A stretch of 7,916 nt of DNA from an uncultured Clostridia bacterium (GTDB taxonomy: Bacteria > Bacillota > Clostridia > Christensenellales > UBA1242), in the NCBI GenBank assembly GCA_947631875.1, contig CANRMV010000047.1, positions 1 to 7,916 of the forward strand, read 5' to 3'. The position numbers and the translations under genes are program-made. The notes under the pieces were generated by a model, which saw only the letters and a program-made list of their open reading frames with translations, searched no databases and had not been told where the DNA came from. This document shows, piece by piece, positions 1 to 7,118 of the stretch (positions are counted from its first letter, which is position 1; each line of letters begins with the position of its first letter).

Positions 1-1
1 A

Positions 2-346
2 AGTTATTTTTCGTCTTTTAGAAATGACAGATCTTCCACTCGCGACCAAGAACTTTTGTATTATGATGCAATAATAGACAGTGCCTCGTCCTCTGAAACA
101 GCCAAAAAAGCAGCAGAAGATGCAAAATTGGATTTGATGAAAAAAATGGAAAAAGAAGTTGTTGTTGAGGGGCTTATCCGCGCACAAGGATATTCCGATT
201 GCGTGATTTCAATAACCGACAACAAAATCAATGTGGTTGTTAAGGCTTTAAGCCTCACACAAAATGAAGTGGACAAGATTTGTGCCATCATTGTTGACGA
301 ACTTAAAACACAAGTGAGAAATATTGTAATATTTTCTGTGCAATAG
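2..346 (+). CDS. spoIIIAH: Stage III sporulation protein AH, 3' part (5' end outside window)
   Basis: SpoIIIAH sits in the mother-cell membrane and joins forespore SpoIIQ to form the channel that keeps the engulfed forespore active. Its extracellular part has the ring-building fold shared with type III secretion proteins. The reading frame is open to the left edge. Its first visible residues (YFSSFRNDRSSTRDQE) match the region just after the membrane helix in this family, so the gene begins before the window and the TTG at position 56 is not the start. The visible 114 residues run through the charged helix with KKAAEDAK and the conserved core GLIRAQGYSDCVI and KINVVVKA. The end, NIVIFSVQ, fits the normal C terminus. 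It is the last gene of the spoIIIA operon in relatives, normally mother-cell specific (sigma E). The next gene has its own promoter, so the two units are probably regulated separately. No clear terminator follows. Identification is by family pattern and confident. Confidence 0.88.
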   Translation, partial: SYFSSFRNDRSSTRDQELLYYDAIIDSASSSETAKKAAEDAKLDLMKKMEKEVVVEGLIRAQGYSDCVISITDNKINVVVKALSLTQNEVDKICAIIVDELKTQVRNIVIFSVQ

Positions 347-347
347 T

Positions 348-376
348 TTGCAAATCTCTTTAAAATGTGCTAAAAT
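348..376 (+). promoter_or_regulatory. Sigma-A-type promoter of the yqhY-nusB-xseAB-proS operon
   Basis: TTGCAA (348-353) and TAAAAT (371-376) are separated by 17 bases, the ideal spacing. The -10 box is preceded by TGc (368-370), giving an extended -10. Transcription would start near 383, with AAGGAG (391-396) nine bases before the ATG at 406. It begins two bases after the spoIIIAH stop codon. Box quality and spacing are seen directly; activity is inferred. Confidence 0.7.
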
Positions 377-405
377 AAGTTATATACTTTAAGGAGCATC
401 AAAAA

Positions 406-774
406 ATGGCAACAAAAACACAACAAGCAAACAACGGAAAAATTACGCTTGACAGAAAAATATTGGTTTCAATCATAAATCTTGCAGCCAAAGAAATAAA
501 CGGGGTGCAAAGCGTCACCAATTCAAGCCGCCCGTGGTTTAAAAAACTTTTCAACAAATATGATGACGGTGTTGAAATTAAGTTTGAAAAAAACGGAGCG
601 CTCACGGTTGATGTTTACATCAATGTTTACATTGGTGTCAGCGTGCCAGACATTGCCTATCGCGTGCAAGAAAACATAAGAAATTCGCTTGCAACAATGG
701 TGGCATTAAAGCCACTTAAAATAAACATCCATGTTTTGCAAGTGGAATGCGATGCAGAGGTTCAAGATGCGTAA
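406..774 (+). CDS. yqhY: Asp23/Gls24 family protein, YqhY-like
   Basis: This 122-residue protein belongs to the Asp23/Gls24 envelope-stress family. The pattern is visible in order: a basic start, GKITLDRKILVSIINLAAKEINGV (residues 11-34 region), a short variable stretch rich in aromatic and basic residues, ALTVDVYINVYIGVSVPDIA (65-84), the helix YRVQENIRN, and the closing strand INIHVLQV. The place directly before nusB is that of YqhY in Bacillus subtilis, where YqhY is reported to influence acetyl-CoA carboxylase activity and lies beside accB-accC. Those acc genes are absent here, so that link cannot be assumed. AAGGAG lies nine bases before the ATG, supporting this start. It is the first gene of its operon and its end overlaps nusB by 8 bases. 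The family call is secure; the cellular role is not established. Confidence 0.85.
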   Translation: MATKTQQANNGKITLDRKILVSIINLAAKEINGVQSVTNSSRPWFKKLFNKYDDGVEIKFEKNGALTVDVYINVYIGVSVPDIAYRVQENIRNSLATMVALKPLKINIHVLQVECDAEVQDA

Positions 775-1156
775 AAATGCAAGAGAAAATGCCTTTAAAC
801 TTATTTTTGAAGGATTGTTTCATGAATGTGACCCATTTCTTTCAAAAGAAAATTTAACCAATCTCAAAAAAGAGGAAGATGAACAATTTTTCAATTTGAT
901 TATGGAAAGTTTTAACGCTCACAAAGACGAACTTAAAAATCAAATTGAAAAACATCTTAAAAATTTTGAGTATAACCGAGTTTTCAAGATTGACCTTGCG
1001 CTTATTTATCTTGCTTTGACCGAAATTTTGTATTGCAACACACCAAAAGCGGTTGCAATTAACGAGGCTTTGGAACTTTCAAAACTATACAGCACCGAAA
1101 AATCCAAAAAATTTATAAATGGAGTGCTGTCGGCAATACTAAACGAAAATGGCTAA
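767..1156 (+). CDS. nusB: Transcription antitermination factor NusB
   Basis: NusB binds boxA RNA together with NusE (ribosomal protein S10) and helps RNA polymerase read through rRNA operons. The 129 residues match the usual length and are all helical. RKNARENAFKLIFEG at the start is the RNA-contacting N-terminal helix pattern. FKIDLALIYLALTEILYC (73-90), the INEALELSK motif (98-106) and KKFINGVLSAIL (114-125) are the conserved C-terminal core. I chose the ATG at 767 over one 36 bases upstream because it places AGAGG (756-760) six bases before the start and because family proteins begin with this RxxARExA-type helix. The start overlaps the end of yqhY (ATGCGTAA) and the end overlaps xseA by 8 bases, so translation is probably coupled at both ends. 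Nothing looks damaged. Confidence 0.93.
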   Translation: MRKNARENAFKLIFEGLFHECDPFLSKENLTNLKKEEDEQFFNLIMESFNAHKDELKNQIEKHLKNFEYNRVFKIDLALIYLALTEILYCNTPKAVAINEALELSKLYSTEKSKKFINGVLSAILNENG

Positions 1157-2330
1157 TTATATTATAACTGTTACAAAATTCAATAACATTGTTAAGGACA
1201 TCTTTAACAGCGAGGAACTTCTCCATAACATCAAAATTGTTGGAGAAGTTTTTGGCATTTCAAAAAGCAAACAAGCAACATATTTTTCACTTAAAGACGA
1301 GGAAAGCACTTTGCCTTGTGTCACTTTTTTGCCGCAAATTATGGACGATGTGAGCGAAGGTAAACAAGTTGTTTTAACGGGCTCTCCAAACTTCTACACA
1401 AAGTCTGGGCGTTTTAATTTTGTTGTGAGCAAAGTTGAGCCCTATGGCGAAGGCATTTTGTATCAACGCTTTGTTGAACTTAAAAACAAACTTGAAAAAG
1501 AAGGGCTTTTTGATGTTGCACACAAAAAACAAATCCCCAGCGTGGTGAAAAGAATTGGAGTTGTGACATCAAAAGACGGAGCAGTTATTCAAGACATAAA
1601 AAATGTGTCTTGGCGAAGAGACCCGCAAATTGACATTGTTTTGTATGACACAAAAGTTCAGGGCAATGGCGCTGAAAACGAAATTGCAAAAGGCATCCAA
1701 TTTTTTTCACACTATGACGGAATTGATGTGGTTGTGGTTGCAAGAGGTGGCGGCAGTTTGGAGGACCTTTCGGCATATAACACCGAAATTGTGGCAAGGG
1801 CAACTTTTGAGAGTCAAAAGCCCATTGTTTCGGCTGTGGGGCATGAAACGGACTTCACAATAATTGACTTTGTTTCTGACCTTCGCGCGCCAACGCCAAG
1901 TGCGGCTGCGGAACTTTTAACAAAGGACACAAAAAATGTGTTTGCCACTCTCAAAAAAGATGTTGGCAGGGTTTCGAGGCTTCTTGATGACTATGTTGCA
2001 GACAAAAATTTCCAATTTCAAAACGACAAAAGGCTGCTTGTGAGTTTCATGGAAGATTTTTGTGAGGATAGGCAAACAAAACTTGAAAAACTTAAAGTGG
2101 CGCTGGGCGGAAAATTGGAAAATTTTGTCACAAAAGCCGACTTTGAATTAAAACTTAAACTTGCACGCCTTGACAAACTCAATCCGCTTGACATTTTGCG
2201 GCTGGGATATGCTAAAATAGAGGAAAAAGGAAAGCCTATTTCAAAATTGTCGGAAATTTTGGGAAGCGAAATTGAAATAAATATGATTGACGGTCAAATT
2301 TTGGCTGAAATTAAGGAGAAGAAAAAATGA
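1149..2330 (+). CDS. xseA: Exodeoxyribonuclease VII large subunit
   Basis: XseA is the catalytic subunit of exonuclease VII, which degrades single-stranded DNA from both ends into oligonucleotides during repair. The 393 residues are shorter than the roughly 450 of E. coli or B. subtilis, but all domains are present. An OB-fold lies at residues 26-97 (NIKIVGEVFGIS, ATYFSLKDE). The linker GILYQRFVELKNKLEKEGLF (102-121) comes next. The catalytic core follows, with GVVTSKDGAVIQDI (137-150), ARGGGSLEDLSAYN (198-211), GHETDFTIIDF (231-241) and R-APTPSAAAEL (246-256). The coiled-coil region (about 257-345) is shorter than usual and probably explains the length difference. The C-terminal LGYAKI and IDGQILAEI segments complete the family pattern. 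There is no strong ribosome site: GGAG lies about 25 bases upstream, so translation likely depends on coupling with nusB. It overlaps xseB by 4 bases (ATGA). Confidence 0.95.
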   Translation: MANYIITVTKFNNIVKDIFNSEELLHNIKIVGEVFGISKSKQATYFSLKDEESTLPCVTFLPQIMDDVSEGKQVVLTGSPNFYTKSGRFNFVVSKVEPYGEGILYQRFVELKNKLEKEGLFDVAHKKQIPSVVKRIGVVTSKDGAVIQDIKNVSWRRDPQIDIVLYDTKVQGNGAENEIAKGIQFFSHYDGIDVVVVARGGGSLEDLSAYNTEIVARATFESQKPIVSAVGHETDFTIIDFVSDLRAPTPSAAAELLTKDTKNVFATLKKDVGRVSRLLDDYVADKNFQFQNDKRLLVSFMEDFCEDRQTKLEKLKVALGGKLENFVTKADFELKLKLARLDKLNPLDILRLGYAKIEEKGKPISKLSEILGSEIEINMIDGQILAEIKEKKK

Positions 2331-2524
2331 CATATGAAGATGCGATAAAAGAAATTGAAGAAATAATTGTTAAACTTGAAAACGGAAACCTCCCGCTTGC
2401 TGAGGCTCAAAAACTTTTTGAGAGGGCAAGTGAACTTTCAAAATTTGCACAGGAAGAACTTAAAAAAACAACAGGAAAACTTTATCAAATCAAGAAAGAT
2501 TTGGAACAGGAGGAAGAAGTATGA
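2327..2524 (+). CDS. xseB: Exodeoxyribonuclease VII small subunit
   Basis: XseB is the small helical partner that wraps the XseA coiled coil to form the active exonuclease VII complex. The 65 residues fit the family length. The pattern is YEDAIKEIEEIIVKLENGNL (3-22), PLAEAQKLFERASELS (23-38), then a helix with a charged tail. AAGGAG (2313-2318) lies eight bases before the ATG. The start overlaps the xseA stop by 4 bases and the end overlaps proS by 4 bases, so the two subunits are made from one message in a coupled way. The abundance of Lys and Glu is normal for the family. Confidence 0.93.
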   Translation: MTYEDAIKEIEEIIVKLENGNLPLAEAQKLFERASELSKFAQEELKKTTGKLYQIKKDLEQEEEV

Positions 2525-4251
2525 AACTTGGAAAATTGCTTGGAACAAGGGTTAAGGAAACTCCAAACGGGGCGAACCTTAAAAGTCATATTTTGCTTTT
2601 GCGTGCTGGCTACATAAAGCAAATCAGTGCAGGGATTTTTTCTCTTTTGCCACCAGCGCAAAGGGTTAGTTTGAAAATACAAGACATCATCCGCGACGAA
2701 ATGAACAAAGTGGGCGGACAGGAAGTGCTGTTTCCTGTGGTTATGCCTCGTGAACTTTGGGATATGAGCGGAAGATACAGTTCAATCAAAAGCGAAATGG
2801 CACGCCTTAAAGACCGTGCCGGGCATGATATGGTGCTTGGAATGACCCATGAAGAGGCGGCTGTTTTCACTGCCATGAACAATGTGACAAGCCACGAGGA
2901 TTTGCCTCTTATGGTCTATCAAATTCAAACAAAATTCCGCGATGAGCCACGCGCAAGAGGCGGGCTTATTCGGGCAAGAGAATTCACAATGAAAGATGCC
3001 TATTCTTTCCACGCAACGCAAGAAGATTTGGAATCTTATTACAAAAAAGTTTATGATGCCTATGTTCGAATATACAAACGCATTGGCTTTAAAAATTTTG
3101 TTGTGGTTGAGGGCGATAATGGCATGATGGGCGGCAAAGTTTCGCACGAATATATGGCTGTCACACCTGCCGGCGAGGACAGTTTGGTCATTTGCCCAAA
3201 ATGCCACTATTCAAGCAATATGGAAGTTGCTGTCAGCGTTTGCGAGGAAAACGACAGCACTGAAACAGGCGAAATGGAGGAGGTTTTCACAGGAAACGCA
3301 CACTCTATTGATGAGGTTTGCGCCTTTTTGGAAACTGACAAAACTCACACAGCAAAAGCAGTTTGTTACACTGCCGACACTGACGGCAGTGCCGTTGTGG
3401 CATTTTTGCGTGGGGACTGTGAAATCAACGAAGTGAAACTCCAAAAACTTGTCCTCAGCGAACTTTCAATCATGGACACCGACAAATTTGGTTTGCCAGC
3501 CGGAAATATTGGATGCCTGAATTTAAACTTGCCAGAGGGCAGCCATGTGTTCTTTGACAAATCCCTAAAAAATTTGGGAAGTTTTGTCACGGGAGCAAAT
3601 AAAGCAGATTTTCACATCAAAAATGTTTCTATGCAAAGAGATTTGCCAAATGTTGAATTTGTGGACATTGCACTTGTTAAAGAGGGGCAAACTTGCGTTC
3701 ATTGCGGCGAAAAGTTAACTCTCACAAGAGGCATTGAAATTGGAAACATCTTCCAACTTGGCACGCGTTACACAAAGGCTATGGGAATGAAAGTGAACAT
3801 GCCAGACGGCGTTGCAAGAGAGCCAATCATGGGCTGCTATGGAATTGGAGTGGGAAGGTCGCTTGCAAGCATAATTGAGGAAAAAGGTGATGAAAAAGGC
3901 CTTGTTTGGCCAATGACGATTGCGCCATGGCAAGTTCATCTTTGCCCTCTTAGAATGGATGACGAAAACGTTTCCGCCGTTGCAGAAGAGTTCTACAAAA
4001 GCATGCAAGAGAGCGGCATTGAAGTGCTTTATGATGAACGAAATGTTTCTGCCGGAATAAAACTTACTGACAGCGAACTTATGGGTGTGCCAATCAGGGT
4101 TGTTATCAGTCCAAAAACCATTGCAAATGGTGAAGCGGAAATAACAATGCGGGAAAGCGGCGAAAAGTTTTTTGTGAAGTTGCCAGAACTTATTTCCGAA
4201 TTAAAGTGCATAATTCAGGACGAAATAGACCAAATTATGTCAAAAATTTAG
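2521..4251 (+). CDS. proS: Proline--tRNA ligase, bacterial type with editing domain
   Basis: ProRS is a cytoplasmic class II synthetase that joins proline to tRNA-Pro. At 576 residues it matches the bacterial type that carries an inserted editing (INS) domain, about 570 in E. coli. Visible parts in order: the N-terminal segment with SHILLLRAGYIKQISAGIFS (22-41); motif 1 around QRVSLKIQDIIRDEM, ending in P (47-76); GMTHEEA (107-113); motif 2, TKFRDEPRARGGLIRAREF (137-155) followed by TMKDAYSFH; the INS domain about 230-390, including THTAKAVCY with Lys279 where the lysine needed for clearing mischarged Ala-tRNA is expected; motif 3, GCYGIGVGRSLASIIEEKG (438-456); and the C-terminal anticodon-binding domain (about 467-576) with DERNVSAGIKLTDSELMGVP. 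Two CxxC pairs (225/228 and 392/395) flank the INS domain and could bind a metal. AGGAGG (2508-2513) sits seven bases before the ATG. It is the last gene of its operon. proS is not usual directly after xseB in Bacillus. Confidence 0.97.
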   Translation: MKLGKLLGTRVKETPNGANLKSHILLLRAGYIKQISAGIFSLLPPAQRVSLKIQDIIRDEMNKVGGQEVLFPVVMPRELWDMSGRYSSIKSEMARLKDRAGHDMVLGMTHEEAAVFTAMNNVTSHEDLPLMVYQIQTKFRDEPRARGGLIRAREFTMKDAYSFHATQEDLESYYKKVYDAYVRIYKRIGFKNFVVVEGDNGMMGGKVSHEYMAVTPAGEDSLVICPKCHYSSNMEVAVSVCEENDSTETGEMEEVFTGNAHSIDEVCAFLETDKTHTAKAVCYTADTDGSAVVAFLRGDCEINEVKLQKLVLSELSIMDTDKFGLPAGNIGCLNLNLPEGSHVFFDKSLKNLGSFVTGANKADFHIKNVSMQRDLPNVEFVDIALVKEGQTCVHCGEKLTLTRGIEIGNIFQLGTRYTKAMGMKVNMPDGVAREPIMGCYGIGVGRSLASIIEEKGDEKGLVWPMTIAPWQVHLCPLRMDDENVSAVAEEFYKSMQESGIEVLYDERNVSAGIKLTDSELMGVPIRVVISPKTIANGEAEITMRESGEKFFVKLPELISELKCIIQDEIDQIMSKI

Positions 4252-4253
4252 TA

Positions 4254-4282
4254 TTGACAAACCTCCATATGTGTGATAAAAT
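4254..4282 (+). promoter_or_regulatory. Near-consensus sigma-A promoter nested inside a terminator hairpin
   Basis: TTGACA (4254-4259) is a perfect -35 box. Seventeen bases later comes TAAAAT (4277-4282), preceded by TGa to form an extended -10. The likely start of transcription is about 4289, some 18 bases before the ATG of the next gene. The -10 box lies at the beginning of the loop of the inverted repeat described in the terminator entry, and the left arm occupies the spacer. RNA started here would carry only the right arm. Confidence 0.75.
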
Positions 4283-4305
4283 GAAAACATATATGGAGGT
4301 TTTTT
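4259..4305 (+). terminator. Intrinsic terminator of the proS operon that also covers the next gene's ribosome site
   Basis: The arms 4259-4274 and 4287-4302 are complementary over 16 positions, with one G-T wobble (4271/4290). They enclose a 12-base loop, and six Ts follow at 4300-4305. The core arms ACCTCCATAT and ATATGGAGGT are exact reverse complements. The stem begins eight bases after the proS stop codon. The right arm contains GGAGG (4295-4299), the ribosome site of the following gene, seven bases before its ATG. Read-through RNA would therefore either stop here or have that site masked. It could alternatively be a DNA operator for a dimeric regulator, because the left arm fills the promoter spacer. 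The structure is seen directly; the function is inferred. Confidence 0.65.
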
Positions 4306-4306
4306 C

Positions 4307-7066
4307 ATGGCCAAAAAAGAGAGAATAAAAATAAAATACACTAAAAAAGATTTACTCTCATGGGATGAGATTGGCGACTTTTGCAAAGACAATGAAATGT
4401 TAAGCCTTTTTGTTGAAGATTTTAGGAAATTGTTTGAGGAAAACCTTCATCTTTCCGATGAAGAAACAAGACAATACATATCCATGATTATTGCAAACTG
4501 CCCTGACGAAAAAATTGAACAAATTTCCCAAACTGTTCAAAATCTTGCCAATCTTGACGAGGACAACAAGAGGTTTTTCTCTGATGAAAAAGGCCTGTAT
4601 GCCTTAATTTTTCGTCCACAAATTTTTAAAGAACTTGGATATGAGCCAATTATTGGACAAACTGACCAAGAACGCAAAGTGGAAATTTTTAACAGAATTG
4701 CAAATTTCACCGAAGAGGACAAAAAGAAATTTTTAAAACGTTTGTCATACATTGACATCTCTGAGAGGCGTCAAGAAGCCCGCAAAATGGTTAAAAAACT
4801 TATTGATTTTATCATAAACAAAACTCAAACTAATCAAACTGTTTTGCCAAAGGATTTTTATCCAATTTTAAAACGAGCAAAACTGTTTGGAATTGACCCA
4901 ATAAAATGGGTTACTTTAACAAACCTAAACGGCATGAAACTTGACAAATTCAACACTATGCTGAGCGGCATGGTTGGTCAAGAGTATGAAAATCCTTTTT
5001 ACAAAGAGGGTGCTGCTGAGCCAAAAAACTTTAAACTATTTTCAATGAAAGATATTCAAGAGGTTTTGCAAGTTTCAACTCTTATAAGTTTGTATAGACA
5101 AAAAAATGTTCAACCTTTAATCAACACGATTGGAGAAGTCTTGAAGGCATATGACAAGGCAACAAGCAAAGACTTGACCGAGTTTTTTAAAGGTTTTCCA
5201 ACAGTTTTAATTCAATCCCCTGTGACAGTTGCCGAAAATATATCTGCTTTGCAAGAAAGATTTGTGGAAAAGGGGTATATGACAAAAGCAGAATTTGCAC
5301 AAGAGATAATCAAAAAACCTTCTATTGTTTCTTGTGACCCTAAAAAGATACGAGATTTTGAAGAATTTTACACCATTGTTTTAACCGAATTGGTTGAAGA
5401 AACAGGACTTGATGTTGAACCAGATTATGTGAAAAAGCAAGTTGAAAAAATATGTTATGATTTTAGACAACTTGACAAAATAGACGGTTTAAAATCTGAA
5501 AAAATTGAAAGCCTAAACACCATTAAAGATGTTTTGCTTTCGGCTGTTGGCGCAGAAAACGCACTTGCGCTTATGGGCGACTTCAACATATTAAACGCAA
5601 ATCCAAAATATGTTGATTACATTTTTAAAGCCGCAAAATTCATTCAAGCAGAAAATCCAAAAGGAAAAGATTTGGTAACATACATTGCTTCCAACACTGC
5701 ACAATTTTTTGGCAAAGTTGAAGAGAACGATGCCATTGAAAAATTGCATGATGTTGTGGATGACAATCAGAAAAAAGAGAGAAAGCCTAGAACTCGAAGT
5801 GCAACAATTAAACATCAAGATGAAGGCAACACAAACACGCCAGAATTTTCAGATGTGGAATCAGCACTTAAAAAGTTGTCGCACGATGAAAAAGAAAGGG
5901 CAGAGGCAACTTTGCAGGCTTTACTTGACTTTGTGAAAGAAGAGCCACAAAAGCCAAAAAATTCTTTTGAAAGAGCAAATGCAATAACTGACGAAAGAAT
6001 TGAAGAACTCATGCGTGAAGCAGAGATTGAATGTGCAGATAATGATGACCCATTTATTGAACTTTTAACAAGATTTATGTATATTTGTAACGAACAAAAT
6101 GGAGAAAACGCAGCCAACAAATTATGTTCTGCCCAAGATTTTCTTGATGGTTATAAAACTTTTACCAAAGCGATTTTCAACATAGATTTAAGCCTTATGT
6201 GCAATTTCGTAAAAAATCTTAATATTGCTTACAGTTATTTGAAGGAAGACCAATTTTCAGTTCTTTCAAATGGACCATTAAACGAAACATTTAAGTATCT
6301 ACAAGAAAACAAAAGAAAAGTTTTAAGCAACATTTTCGCAATGTTTGAACCAAACAAAGGCTTTGAAGTTGCCAAACCTATTTTGCGAAAAGTTAGATTT
6401 GATCAATATCGTTCATATCCTTCCAAAATGGATGTGGCTGTAAGCATTATGTGTGCGTCAATCGCAAAATATGTGCAAACTTATTTCCCAGAACGAAAAG
6501 AAATGATTATCCCAGATGAACTGTGGAGCAAAATAAATAACTCACCATTATTTGATGACCAATTTGTCAAATTTTGCACAGTAACGAAAAAGTTATATTA
6601 TGGAATAGTTGATTTCGTTGATGAACTTAAACAAAATGACAAAAAATTGACCTTTGATACCATAGCAACCATAAAACCTCAAAATCTTGAATTACTTAGG
6701 GCAGATTATTCGCATTCATCTTTCACAAATTGGATGAAACAATTAAGCGAGGTGTTGCATTGCGTAATACCTTCAAAAAATTTTAAGGACATATTGATTC
6801 GCTCATCAAGATGCAGCGCAGATTACATAACAGAAACCGGGCTTGTTATAAACGCCACTTACATCTATTGTAGTCAAGAAGAATTGCAAAATTTAAGCAG
6901 TATCGGCGTTCCAAAACAAAAATTGAACACTGAAAAAGTGGAATATGTAAATCAAAGAAAAAGAGACATTGATTACAGCCTGCACGAAACATTTTCCAAT
7001 ATAATTGTTCAAAAACTTTCAAATGCAGATAAAGATTTGGCAGGAACAGACGGAAGCGGAAAATAA
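4307..7066 (+). CDS. Large helical protein of unknown function with mTERF-like repeats
   Basis: I do not recognise this 919-residue protein as a named family. It has no signal peptide or membrane segment, so it is probably cytoplasmic. It starts with a very basic stretch (KKERIKIKYTKK, residues 3-14), and nearly all the rest reads as amphipathic helices rich in Lys, Glu and Phe. Residues about 290-450 contain repeats resembling mTERF motifs, a nucleic-acid-binding helical fold: FPTVLIQSPVTVAENIS (297-313), KPSIVSCDPKKIRDFEEFY (337-355) and FNILNANPKYVDYIFKAA (426-443). Each has a hydrophobic turn, a proline and then a helix. A hydrophilic basic linker (about 484-515, KKERKPRTRSATIKHQ) divides the protein into two halves of similar size. 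The C-terminal half has no motif I can name. The C terminus is GTDGSGK. No nuclease, helicase or ATP-binding signature is seen. GGAGG seven bases upstream fixes the start. It has its own promoter and stands apart from the proS operon. RNA or DNA binding is a low-confidence inference. Confidence 0.85.
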   Translation: MAKKERIKIKYTKKDLLSWDEIGDFCKDNEMLSLFVEDFRKLFEENLHLSDEETRQYISMIIANCPDEKIEQISQTVQNLANLDEDNKRFFSDEKGLYALIFRPQIFKELGYEPIIGQTDQERKVEIFNRIANFTEEDKKKFLKRLSYIDISERRQEARKMVKKLIDFIINKTQTNQTVLPKDFYPILKRAKLFGIDPIKWVTLTNLNGMKLDKFNTMLSGMVGQEYENPFYKEGAAEPKNFKLFSMKDIQEVLQVSTLISLYRQKNVQPLINTIGEVLKAYDKATSKDLTEFFKGFPTVLIQSPVTVAENISALQERFVEKGYMTKAEFAQEIIKKPSIVSCDPKKIRDFEEFYTIVLTELVEETGLDVEPDYVKKQVEKICYDFRQLDKIDGLKSEKIESLNTIKDVLLSAVGAENALALMGDFNILNANPKYVDYIFKAAKFIQAENPKGKDLVTYIASNTAQFFGKVEENDAIEKLHDVVDDNQKKERKPRTRSATIKHQDEGNTNTPEFSDVESALKKLSHDEKERAEATLQALLDFVKEEPQKPKNSFERANAITDERIEELMREAEIECADNDDPFIELLTRFMYICNEQNGENAANKLCSAQDFLDGYKTFTKAIFNIDLSLMCNFVKNLNIAYSYLKEDQFSVLSNGPLNETFKYLQENKRKVLSNIFAMFEPNKGFEVAKPILRKVRFDQYRSYPSKMDVAVSIMCASIAKYVQTYFPERKEMIIPDELWSKINNSPLFDDQFVKFCTVTKKLYYGIVDFVDELKQNDKKLTFDTIATIKPQNLELLRADYSHSSFTNWMKQLSEVLHCVIPSKNFKDILIRSSRCSADYITETGLVINATYIYCSQEELQNLSSIGVPKQKLNTEKVEYVNQRKRDIDYSLHETFSNIIVQKLSNADKDLAGTDGSGK

Positions 7067-7070
7067 AACG

Positions 7071-7111
7071 CTTGAAAAAATATAATAACCAAGCCAACTT
7101 GAAAATATAAT
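7071..7111 (+). promoter_or_regulatory. Repeated -10-like element upstream of the membrane-protein gene
   Basis: The gap between the two genes (7067-7118) holds a near-perfect direct repeat: CTTGAAAAAATATAAT (7071-7086) and CTTGAAAATATAAT (7098-7111). Both copies end in a consensus TATAAT. No convincing -35 box lies 16-18 bases before either copy. From the second TATAAT, transcription would begin at about 7118, directly at the ATG of the next gene. Two such hits in AT-rich DNA can arise by chance, so the promoter call is tentative. Confidence 0.35.
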
Positions 7112-7118
7112 ACAATAT

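Noticed and set aside
56..346. A complete 96-residue gene starting at TTG 56
   Set aside because: The frame is open to the left edge and the upstream residues match SpoIIIAH, so it is a partial gene whose start lies outside the window.
731..766. Upstream ATG for nusB, adding 12 residues
   Set aside because: The extra residues do not match NusB. The ATG at 767 has a well-placed AGAGG and the typical 8-base overlap.
1603..1863. An 86-residue + strand frame inside xseA
   Set aside because: It lies fully inside a well-conserved gene, has a composition unlike its neighbours and matches no family pattern.
2782..3207. A 141-residue frame on the - strand inside proS
   Set aside because: It is the antisense shadow of conserved ProRS motifs; no ribosome site or family pattern is seen.
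7070..7094. GCTTG/CAAGC inverted repeat after the 919-residue gene as a terminator
   Set aside because: The five-pair stem has a 15-base loop and no T-run, too weak to call.
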